Shown in pieces: positions 40,341 through 45,332 of a stretch of DNA of 45,332 bases. The notes beneath the pieces were generated by a model. That model was not told the origin of the DNA. It searched no databases and saw nothing but the letters and a program-made list of their open reading frames with translations. Source of the stretch: a virus. The position numbers and the translations under genes are program-made. The stretch covers positions 1-45,332 of IMG/VR virus record IMGVR_UViG_3300046642_000365. One strand, written 5' to 3'. Each line of letters starts with the position of its first letter. The stretch's first letter is position 1.

Positions 40341-41710
40341 CGGTCCTGCCTCATGGCTATCGCCTCCTCCGGGGCGTCCCTCCCAGTGAGGTAGTCGTGC
40401 CCGTCCTCCGTCCTCTCCTGGGGAGGCTTCTTATGCTTCGGCCTCGACCGGTATCCCCACGCGAAGATCCTCATCGCATCCGCGGGATGGCTCGCCCAGT
40501 TGTGCAGCGGGGTTGCCCTGAACACCTTCCTGTCGTCGTCCCACTCCTTGCGGTACTCCCTCAGCCCATTGATCGCCCTCTCGCACTTCCCGGCATCCAT
40601 CCAGAAGCTCGGCAGCAGGTTCCTGACCGCCTCGATCCCGTCCTCGACCTCGTGGCGCTGCACGGTCGTGAACTTGATCCCCATCGATCGTCCGGCCTCT
40701 ATCCGCGATCTCCCAGACGAGAACTCCCTCACCTCGATGTCGTGCGGTGCGTGGTGCCTCCCATAAGCATAAGGCCTCTCCTTGAGCACCTTCGCGTAGT
40801 GTGCGAGTCCCTCCCCACTATTCTCATAATAGTCGATCGCCCTGAACTCCATCCCGTATCGCTGAATGAACCAGATGCTCGTCGCGTCATCCACCCCGAG
40901 GTCCCACGCGGTCTCCACCGGGAGTCGAGGCTCCCACGGGACACTGCAGATCCTGTCCTGCGCGAGCATGTCGCTCATCTGCTTCGAATAGTATGCCCCA
41001 ACCATCGGCGCCTCAAATGAGCAGAAGAACTCTTGCTGGATCATTTCCTCCGGCATGTTGCTGTCCCGCTCCGCCTGGATGATCTCGTCAGTCACGACCG
41101 GGGACCCATCTGGACGCCTCGTCGATGTCGGCCCGCTGCCCGCCACCAGCACCTCGCTGAACCATGCCCGATTCTTCCGCGCCATCTCCAGGAGGTGCCA
41201 CCCGTGGTTCTTCCCCCTGGCCGTATAGATGAACAGCGCCCATCCCCCGTTCTCCGCCAGTATCGGGCGGATGTAGTCCCACGCGCCAGGGTCATGCAGG
41301 GAGTACTCGCTGAAGACCACGCCGACCGGGTTCGTCCCGACCAGCAAATTTATGTTGTCCGTCCCCACCACCTGGTATATGCTCCCGTTCTTGAACGTGA
41401 CCCGCATCTCCGTCTGGTTCTCGCTCGCCACCAGCTCCCTCGGAAAATGGGAGAGGAACTTCCTCCCGTCCCTCGTGACGCCATTCCACACGATCGCCCG
41501 TCCCTGCTTGTACGTGGGAAGCATGTGCCAGTACAGTCCCACCCTCTCGTGCGCCTTGCACGCGCACAGATTCATCGCGGTCAGGTCCTTCCCCGCCCGT
41601 CGGTGCCACACGCAGACCGCCCGCAATCCCTCCTGGTTTCCCTGCATGTGCCTCCAGACGGACTCCTGGTACGTCCTCGGCGTCCACTTGTATGGGAGCT
41701 CGATCGTCAC
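40337..41710 (-). CDS. terL: terminase large subunit
   Basis: A 457-residue packaging motor. The ATPase has a Walker A variant WHRRAGKD (residues 35-42), Walker B VVFSEY (131-136) with the catalytic Glu135, and the coupling motif YTARGKNHG (about 162-170). The nuclease domain begins with AWDLGVDDATSIW (Asp270, Asp274/275). It cleaves concatemers and drives DNA into the prohead. The GTG start lies in a GTGA overlap with the small subunit. Length is somewhat below T7 gp19 (586). Confidence 0.95.
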   Translation of the reverse strand: MTIELPYKWTPRTYQESVWRHMQGNQEGLRAVCVWHRRAGKDLTAMNLCACKAHERVGLYWHMLPTYKQGRAIVWNGVTRDGRKFLSHFPRELVASENQTEMRVTFKNGSIYQVVGTDNINLLVGTNPVGVVFSEYSLHDPGAWDYIRPILAENGGWALFIYTARGKNHGWHLLEMARKNRAWFSEVLVAGSGPTSTRRPDGSPVVTDEIIQAERDSNMPEEMIQQEFFCSFEAPMVGAYYSKQMSDMLAQDRICSVPWEPRLPVETAWDLGVDDATSIWFIQRYGMEFRAIDYYENSGEGLAHYAKVLKERPYAYGRHHAPHDIEVREFSSGRSRIEAGRSMGIKFTTVQRHEVEDGIEAVRNLLPSFWMDAGKCERAINGLREYRKEWDDDRKVFRATPLHNWASHPADAMRIFAWGYRSRPKHKKPPQERTEDGHDYLTGRDAPEEAIAMRQDR

Positions 41711-42243
41711 TCGCCCTCCCCGATCTTCTTGATCTCAACGTCTATCGGCGCGCCCAGGGACTTGGAGGCGTCCCTCTCAATGATCACGTCCTCCCCGAAC
41801 TTCCTCACTATGACCGTGAGTGAGTGATCCACCTCGCCCCGGACCTCCATGCTGCGCAACTTCGGCATGCGGTACCCCAGCAGCTCCGACCACACCCTGA
41901 TCCTCTGCTCATCACTGAGGCGGTGCTGTCCGTCCTCCCCCCGCTCCATGGCCATCATGATCAGCTCCTCCGCGGGCTCCACGCCGTGCCTAGCGAACAA
42001 GTCGTCCAGCTTCTTGGACAGGTCCTGCCTCGGCGTCGGGGAGTGCTTGTCCTCCCGCCGGGTCGACATGACCGTGGGAGACCTACCACCAGCTGCACGC
42101 CCCACGGATCGGCCCTCCTCCAGCACCCTGTCAGTTACAGGGTCATAACGATAACCCTCGGGCAGTGGCCAGGGGTGTCCTAGCTCCTCAACCCTCCACT
42201 TCTGCTGGATCTCCTCGGCGCTCAGTGTCTTCTTTCGTGGCAC
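41707..42243 (-). CDS. terS: putative terminase small subunit
   Basis: A 178-residue charged protein located directly upstream of terL. The GTG start gives MPRKKTLSAEEIQQKW, and a helical region (DLSKKLDDLFARHGVEP) may form a DNA-binding or oligomerisation element. No classic HTH is evident, so the assignment is by position and size. It is the first gene of the minus-strand late operon and has a predicted leaderless promoter ending six bases before its start. Confidence 0.72.
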   Translation of the reverse strand: MPRKKTLSAEEIQQKWRVEELGHPWPLPEGYRYDPVTDRVLEEGRSVGRAAGGRSPTVMSTRREDKHSPTPRQDLSKKLDDLFARHGVEPAEELIMMAMERGEDGQHRLSDEQRIRVWSELLGYRMPKLRSMEVRGEVDHSLTVIVRKFGEDVIIERDASKSLGAPIDVEIKKIGEGE

Positions 42244-42279
42244 GACGAGACTATAGACGCGCGCGTGGGCGCACGTACA
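42244..42279 (-). promoter_or_regulatory. predicted late promoter (TGTACG-N18-TATAGT-N6-GTG)
   Basis: On the minus strand TGTACG (42279-42274), an 18-bp spacer, TATAGT (42255-42250) and six bases lead to the GTG start at 42243. This is the same arrangement as the plus-strand copies at 1732, 7784 and 43917, so early and late arms may use one promoter class. The spacer contains alternating GC (GCGCGCG), which may form a stem. It is the only promoter candidate seen for the 28-kb late operon. Confidence 0.62.
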
Positions 42280-42287
42280 CGGGATAG

Positions 42288-42563
42288 TTAATCACCTGTC
42301 ACTTTGCTGAATCTTGGCACTCTCCTCAATCGCAACTTGCCTGGGTGGGAGGCCAGGGATTGGAGGATGGTGTCAATCCGTGCGCTCACAGAAAAGGCCC
42401 CCATGGCCATGTCCAATACTATATAGCCATTTCTCTCGATACAGAAATGTCTGAACACGGGGAAATTAACAAAGGTTATAGTGGCAATAATGAAGAGTAA
42501 TAGATACTGTAAAACTATTTTACACTTGTGACCTAAGTCCTTACCACTCAACACTTTAGGCAT
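42288..42563 (-). CDS. possible small membrane protein (doubtful)
   Basis: A 91-residue frame with one hydrophobic segment (YLLLFIIATITFVNFPVF) upstream of the late promoter. It has no good ribosome site, overlaps a degenerate copy of the repeat core (about 42533-42560) and has a composition unlike its neighbours. It may be a chance frame in AT-rich control DNA. Confidence 0.25.
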   Translation of the reverse strand: MPKVLSGKDLGHKCKIVLQYLLLFIIATITFVNFPVFRHFCIERNGYIVLDMAMGAFSVSARIDTILQSLASHPGKLRLRRVPRFSKVTGD

Positions 42564-42631
42564 CCCAATGTGAATGTTTGGTATTAAGAAAGAATACCCT
42601 AAAAGCTCAAGCTTTTGTTACATTTAATTGT

Positions 42632-42700
42632 CCCGTAATACACCTTAAGTCATTCTCTATCAATAGTTTATGAATGAGATGTGGTCATGTTATTATCAAA
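42632..42700 (+). repeat. 65-bp repeat R1
   Basis: First forward copy. Conserved flanks are CCGTAATACACCTTAA at the left and GAGATGTGGTCATGTTATTA at the right; the centre (TCTCTATCAATAG) is the most diverged of the four copies. R1 and R2 are about 87 bp apart in the same orientation. Confidence 0.9.
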
Positions 42701-42719
42701 TTTTTTTCGGTTCTTCCCA

Positions 42720-42787
42720 CCGTAATACACCTTAAATACTTGACTATCAATGGTTTAGGAGTGAGATGTGGTCATGTTATTATCAAA
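42720..42787 (+). repeat. 65-bp repeat R2
   Basis: Second forward copy, sharing with R1 both flanks and the ending GTTATTATCAAA. The centre can fold weakly: CAC/GTG, TAAA/TTTA and TTG/CAA around ACTAT (42728-42763). Bases differ from R3 and R4 but pairing is partly kept, which suggests that the dyad shape is selected. Confidence 0.9.
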
Positions 42788-42880
42788 AGTGAGTTTTACA
42801 AGTTTTGATAACTTAGTCTTACTAATACTCATTATTAGATAAGTTAATGGATAACAATTGAATTTTTCAATTCTGATAAT

Positions 42881-42941
42881 ACATAGACCACATCTCACCT
42901 CTAAGTCCTTGAATACCAAGGGTTTAAGGTGTATTACGAGG
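42881..42941 (-). repeat. 65-bp repeat R3 (inverted)
   Basis: Inverted copy relative to R1 and R2. Its central dyad is clear: CACCT-c-TAA-gt-CCTTG-aatac-CAAGG-gt-TTA-AGGTG (42896-42931), a 13-pair symmetrical hairpin or protein-binding palindrome. Confidence 0.9.
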
Positions 42942-42957
42942 AAAATTCATTATTTTG

Positions 42958-43018
42958 ATACATGACCACATCTCACCTCTAAGTCCTTGAATACCAAGGG
43001 CTTAAGGTGTATTACGGG
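42958..43018 (-). repeat. 65-bp repeat R4 (inverted)
   Basis: Second inverted copy, nearly identical to R3 (one change, GGGT to GGGC, in the dyad at 42974-43009) and spaced 78 bp from it. It ends in GGTGTATTACGGG, the complement of the start of R1. Confidence 0.9.
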
Positions 43019-43308
43019 AAATATCAATCAAAAACCCCTGTTTGTATAAAATTATACAGCATGATCATGAAGATACAGCACTCTCTAAGAACAACTTAAG
43101 TGTGTGATCTGCTCATAAGCCCTTGATACTTAACAGTTTAACTGCTGTATCTTTTCATACACGTGAGTAAAGTTAAGTAGTTGATAGAGAACAACTTAGA
43201 CTTGGCACAGTTTCTTCTTACCATAATTCAGTTCTTTGAGATTATTATGGAATCTGTTCTGTGTGTGGAATGATCTTCCCAGTAAGAAGATTGTTCCAAC
43301 CACAGAAT

Positions 43309-43608
43309 ATGAAACTAAATCGAGAAATCACAATCAGTGGAACTGAACCATTGAGCAAAACTCCACAAGTGAATCAGCTCATAGTTGCCATCAAGGCAAT
43401 TAAGAAGCACAAGTTCACTGAGGAAGAATTGCGGAAACACTTGGAAGCAGGTAAGTTCCTCACAACCAAGCAAGACAAGTTCCTGATCTTCCAATACTAC
43501 AGGAAGGAACTGCAGCCATGGTTGAGTATTGCGGGTGCCAAGTCCAGCAGGGTAGTGAAATCCGCAGAACAGATCCAGGCAGAATATAACCAGCTCATGG
43601 GAAAGTAA
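43309..43608 (+). CDS. small regulator-like protein with IFQYYR motif
   Basis: A 99-residue protein from ATG 43309; in-frame ATG at 43270 and GTG at 43261 are alternatives, and none has a clear ribosome site. Helices QLIVAIKAIKKHKFTEEEL and LTTKQDKFLIFQYYRKEL form a winged-helix-like unit; the second motif recurs in the proteins at 44271 and, more loosely, 45051. It is the first plus-strand gene beside the repeat region, where a repeat-binding replication or transcription factor could be expected. Function inferred only. Confidence 0.65.
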   Translation: MKLNREITISGTEPLSKTPQVNQLIVAIKAIKKHKFTEEELRKHLEAGKFLTTKQDKFLIFQYYRKELQPWLSIAGAKSSRVVKSAEQIQAEYNQLMGK

Positions 43609-43612
43609 TAAT

Positions 43613-43656
43613 CGGGGCAAATTGGATTGACATAACACTCAGTCCAATTCTCCCCG
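43613..43656 (+). terminator. strong stem-loop after the first early gene
   Basis: CGGGG (43613-43617) pairs with CCCCG (43652-43656), and after a CA/CT internal loop AATTGGATTGA (43620-43630) pairs with TCAGTCCAATT (43639-43649; one G-U) around an eight-base loop. There is no T-run, so it is either a weak terminator or an RNA regulatory stem. Its 3' CCCCG can alternatively pair with GCGGG at 43663-43667. Confidence 0.6.
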
Positions 43657-43693
43657 CATATTGCGGGCAATCACTGGATGTCCCTGTGATTGC
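43653..43693 (+). promoter_or_regulatory. structured 5' leader: competing stem and ribosome-proximal hairpin
   Basis: CCCGCA-TAT-TGCGGG (43653-43667) excludes the larger stem at 43613-43656. Next to it GCAATCAC (43667-43674) pairs perfectly with GTGATTGC (43686-43693) just before the AAAGGTAG ribosome site of the gene at 43711. The layout resembles an attenuator or riboswitch expression platform; no known riboswitch class is recognised. Confidence 0.5.
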
Positions 43694-43710
43694 AGCTGAA
43701 AGGTAGAACA

Positions 43711-43893
43711 ATGAAACAGTTAAGTGTCCTAGTTCAGGTGCTTGCAAGTCATGCTTCTGAGCAGGACATATATGCAACAACCCTCGCGTTCCATGCGGCA
43801 TTTCACATGGCACAAGAACAACCAGCAAAATTCAAGGAACTATACGGAACTGTTGGTTACGATGTCATCATGGATTACATGACTTCCGAATAG
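43711..43893 (+). CDS. small hypothetical early protein (60 residues)
   Basis: Starts at ATG 43711 with an AAGGTAG ribosome site seven bases upstream. The 60 residues are helical (MKQLSVLVQVLASHASEQD; TTLAFHAAFHMAQEQP) without a recognised domain. The preceding RNA leader contains three strong stems, so expression may be controlled post-initiation. Early-region location suggests a host-takeover or regulatory peptide, but there is no direct evidence. Confidence 0.6.
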   Translation: MKQLSVLVQVLASHASEQDIYATTLAFHAAFHMAQEQPAKFKELYGTVGYDVIMDYMTSE

Positions 43894-43916
43894 CACGACA
43901 TCGGGTAAAATAGCAG

Positions 43917-43952
43917 TTTACGAGCAATAGTAACTCATGATACGATACTAAT
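43917..43952 (+). promoter_or_regulatory. predicted leaderless promoter P3 (TTTACG-N18-TACGAT-N6-ATG)
   Basis: TTTACG at 43917-43922, an 18-bp spacer, TACGAT at 43941-43946, then six bases (actaat) to the ATG at 43953. No ribosome site is present. TTTACGAG is shared with the element at 44964, and CATGATACGAT with that at 7784. Confidence 0.65.
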
Positions 43953-44192
43953 ATGAAAGCTACAACTAGGCGAGAATATACCATAGCAGAGATGCGAAAA
44001 ATCTTATTCGTGTGGGAGTTCAATACCGCCATGGATGACCCACGATACTTCATATGGGACACATTATGGAATGGGAATCAATTCTCAGGATATGCTAATG
44101 CTCCCAATGAGGAAATCCTGAAGGAGTGGAATGCATCCACTGATGGGTTCTCTGATGAGGACTGGAACGCGATGGCAGACGACCTCGACTAG
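43953..44192 (+). CDS. small acidic hypothetical protein (79 residues)
   Basis: Basic N-terminus (MKATTRREYTIAEMRK), aromatic middle (FVWEFNTAMDDPRYFIWD) and a strongly acidic end (DGFSDEDWNAMADDLD). Acidic small early phage proteins often bind host enzymes or mimic DNA, but no family is recognised. Predicted to be translated from a leaderless mRNA. It is followed 12 bases later by a perfect 10-bp hairpin. Confidence 0.65.
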   Translation: MKATTRREYTIAEMRKILFVWEFNTAMDDPRYFIWDTLWNGNQFSGYANAPNEEILKEWNASTDGFSDEDWNAMADDLD

Positions 44193-44203
44193 TGACTTCG
44201 AGT

Positions 44204-44228
44204 TCCAGGGTCACTGAGTGACCCTGGA
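44204..44228 (+). terminator. 10-bp perfect hairpin between early genes
   Basis: TCCAGGGTCA (44204-44213) pairs with TGACCCTGGA (44219-44228) around a CTGAG loop. No T-run follows, so it may be an RNA processing or stability stem, or a terminator that needs a factor. Confidence 0.55.
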
Positions 44229-44270
44229 CCTCCACGTCATGAAGATGTGGTAACAACAAAAAGATAAACT

Positions 44271-44942
44271 ATGAAGAAACGAGCGCAGAAAGTCCCGGCA
44301 CACTATGCGGGACTCGATGCGAGCAAGGAGGGAACCACCCTCTGCCTCGTGATCGACGAGCACGGTGACGTGTTCAAGTTCGATGATGGTTCGTCAGTGA
44401 CCATCATAACGGAAGCCATCGCCCATAAGTTCGTGGGCTTTGACATGTTCGACACTTACATGGAGCGGCACCACGATGAGTTCGCGAGGCTGCACGAGCG
44501 AGTGTTCCACCGGCCTTGCACCCGCGATGATGACCTGATCATGGGCAGACTGTTCCTGTGGAAGAAGCTTGTCCAGATCGCCAAGGATCGCACGGCCAAG
44601 AAGGAGCTGAAGAATGAGCAGGGGCGCAAGTATACGATCGGAACTCGGTGCTACTTCGCGGGACCGCGGAGCAACGACAAGGAGCAGGTCTCCCTCATAA
44701 AGACTCCTCAGGCGAAGGCATGCTTCAGGATCCTCATGGAGACCCTGGCATCGCGTAAGGAGCAATACGAGAAATTCCGCGTTGATCCAACCGAGGTCAT
44801 TGTCCCATCAGTGACAGAACTAGAGCTCCGCAAGATCATCGAGTCACGCGCGGCGGAACTCAACACGAAGCAGGACCCGTGGCGCATCTTCCAGTACTAC
44901 CGACCCACGCTCCTGCAGGACCACCTCATAACCCATGATTGA
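44271..44942 (+). CDS. early protein with IFQYYR winged-helix-like C-terminus
   Basis: A 223-residue protein starting at ATG 44271 with a weak AAAAGATAA upstream. The N-terminal segment YAGLDASKEGTTLCLVIDE looks like a beta-hairpin domain, the middle is charged and helical, and the C-terminal LNTKQDPWRIFQYYRPTL motif is the phage wHTH-type motif shared with the protein at 43309. A DNA-binding regulator or replication protein is possible. No catalytic motif is seen. Confidence 0.65.
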   Translation: MKKRAQKVPAHYAGLDASKEGTTLCLVIDEHGDVFKFDDGSSVTIITEAIAHKFVGFDMFDTYMERHHDEFARLHERVFHRPCTRDDDLIMGRLFLWKKLVQIAKDRTAKKELKNEQGRKYTIGTRCYFAGPRSNDKEQVSLIKTPQAKACFRILMETLASRKEQYEKFRVDPTEVIVPSVTELELRKIIESRAAELNTKQDPWRIFQYYRPTLLQDHLITHD

Positions 44943-44963
44943 TCGGGAGAATACATTTTCAAG

Positions 44964-44998
44964 TTTACGAGAGTGTGTTCTCATGTTAGAGTAGTGAT
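44964..44998 (+). promoter_or_regulatory. predicted promoter P4 (TTTACG-N17-TAGAGT)
   Basis: TTTACG at 44964-44969, a 17-bp spacer and TAGAGT at 44987-44992. By analogy with the leaderless copies transcription would start at 44999. Here the gene begins 52 bases later, so the mRNA has a leader, unlike P1-P3. The upstream ATTTTCAAG is shared with P1. Confidence 0.55.
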
Positions 44999-45003
44999 GT
45001 AAC

Positions 45004-45015
45004 GCGCGAAAGCGC
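45004..45015 (+). promoter_or_regulatory. GNRA-capped hairpin near the 5' end of the leader
   Basis: GCGC-GAAA-GCGC forms a short, very stable stem with a GAAA tetraloop, five bases after the predicted start of transcription from P4. Such 5' stems commonly protect mRNA from decay. Confidence 0.5.
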
Positions 45016-45050
45016 AATAAACAAACGAACCAAGATCGAGAGGAAAACAT

Positions 45051-45332
45051 ATGGCGAAACAAACTAAGACAGAAACCACCCAGGGCGTACCAACGACCAC
45101 TGGAAAGACACTCGCAGAAACAGCAGCTGAACGGGCCAAGGTGTCCGCCAAGGACAGGTTCACCTTCAAGAAAGACCTGGAGAAGGGCGCACCGCAGGCG
45201 AAGAACATCGTGAACATCCTGAAGGCGGCGGGCGCCAAGGGACTCACGCGAGCGGAGCTCGTCCAGAAGATGGATGGGGTGGTTGTCACGCGACAGCCGC
45301 TCGGGCGCATCCTGTCCTATTACCAGAAGGAG
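45051..45332 (+). CDS. 5' part of small winged-helix-like protein (continues at position 1)
   Basis: Starts at ATG 45051 with a GAGGAAAAC ribosome site identical in core to that of the gene at 8392. The N-terminal 40 residues are Thr/Lys-rich and probably disordered (MAKQTKTETTQGVPTTTG); a helical domain then begins (KNIVNILKAAGAKGLTRAEL). Joined with 1-170 the protein has 108 residues. The good ribosome site and own promoter suggest abundant expression, fitting a nucleoid- or DNA-binding protein; this is inferred. Confidence 0.8.
   Translation, partial: MAKQTKTETTQGVPTTTGKTLAETAAERAKVSAKDRFTFKKDLEKGAPQAKNIVNILKAAGAKGLTRAELVQKMDGVVVTRQPLGRILSYYQKE
45208..45331. repeat. 124-bp direct repeat of the two contig ends (right copy)
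   Basis: Right-hand copy of the sequence at 1-124. Joining position 45207 to position 1 restores a complete 108-residue reading frame, which supports a circular map with a unit length of about 45,207 bp. The single mismatch at the final base is probably an edge error. Confidence 0.9.

Larger units (their letters stand above)
42564..43308. other. AT-rich non-coding control region, candidate replication origin
   Basis: About 745 bases with no credible gene, clearly richer in A/T than the rest. It contains a short perfect hairpin (AAAAGCT-CA-AGCTTTT, 42601-42616), four ~65-bp repeats (two direct, two inverted), a pair of 11-bp inverted arms (43070-43080 and 43143-43153), two copies of AGAACAACTTA (43088 and 43189) and a degenerate repeat at about 43167-43199. 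The two transcription arms diverge here. Such iterated dyads next to AT-rich DNA are typical of origins or multi-site operators; which of the two cannot be told from sequence. Confidence 0.6.

Noticed and set aside
42632-43018. CRISPR-like repeat array
   Set aside because: Only four copies, in opposite orientations, with unequal spacing and no unique spacers of constant size.
43627-43632. TTGACA as sigma70 -35 element
   Set aside because: Part of a long stem, and no -10 hexamer lies 15-19 bases downstream.

Overview
The window is a near-complete, circularly closing genome map of a tailed phage with a T7-like (podovirus) virion, about 45.2 kb in unit length. The first 124 bases recur at the right end (45208-45331), and one open reading frame runs off the right edge and continues at the left edge. 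No integrase, excisionase, CRISPR array or host housekeeping gene is visible, and no phage RNA polymerase is recognisable. It is therefore not a classical Autographivirus and probably depends on host RNA polymerase. Host guess (inference only): a Gram-negative bacterium that uses lipobox, Sec and Tat export. The style of the exported proteins (Asn/Thr-rich beta-helices, a Tat-exported LamG protein, a small Ig-like domain) recalls Verrucomicrobia or Planctomycetes, but this is weak evidence.

Layout. (1) About 42.24-43.3 kb: AT-rich control region without a convincing gene. It holds four copies of a ~65-bp element, two in each orientation, plus smaller inverted repeats; it is the likely replication and divergent-transcription hub. 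(2) 43.3-45.3 kb, continuing at 1-170, plus strand: small early genes. Three share a C-terminal motif of the IFQYYR type and are separated by strong RNA hairpins. (3) 0.3-13.76 kb, plus strand: metabolism and replication genes, mostly coupled by ATGA/GTGA overlaps: ATP-dependent DNA ligase, DUF3820, small proteins, a UDG-like protein, a methyltransferase, a MazG-like NTP pyrophosphatase, a dNMP kinase, a thymidylate-synthase-family enzyme with the dCMP-type Asn-to-Asp switch, a family A DNA polymerase, a VRR-NUC/endonuclease I-like nuclease, a putative ssDNA-binding protein, an archaeo-eukaryotic-type primase, a UvrD-like helicase and an SNF2-like helicase. (4) 42.24 down to 13.75 kb, minus strand: late genes in T7 order: terminases, portal, scaffold, capsid, tail tube A and B, acetyltransferase, internal virion proteins, T7-type fibre adaptor. 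A cassette of fibre/adhesin and envelope proteins with export signals follows, with a holin inside it. The two arms converge and overlap by 14 bp at 13.75 kb.

Two signals stand out. The NTP-pyrophosphatase, kinase and TS-family genes form an overlapping cassette that could make 5-hydroxymethyl-dCTP (dCTP to dCMP to hmdCMP to hmdCDP), so the genome may carry modified cytosine. Also, four genes, including the first late gene, have the same promoter-like arrangement: TNTACG, a 17-18 bp spacer, a TA-rich -10 box, then exactly six bases before the start codon. This predicts leaderless mRNAs and a shared early/late promoter class.
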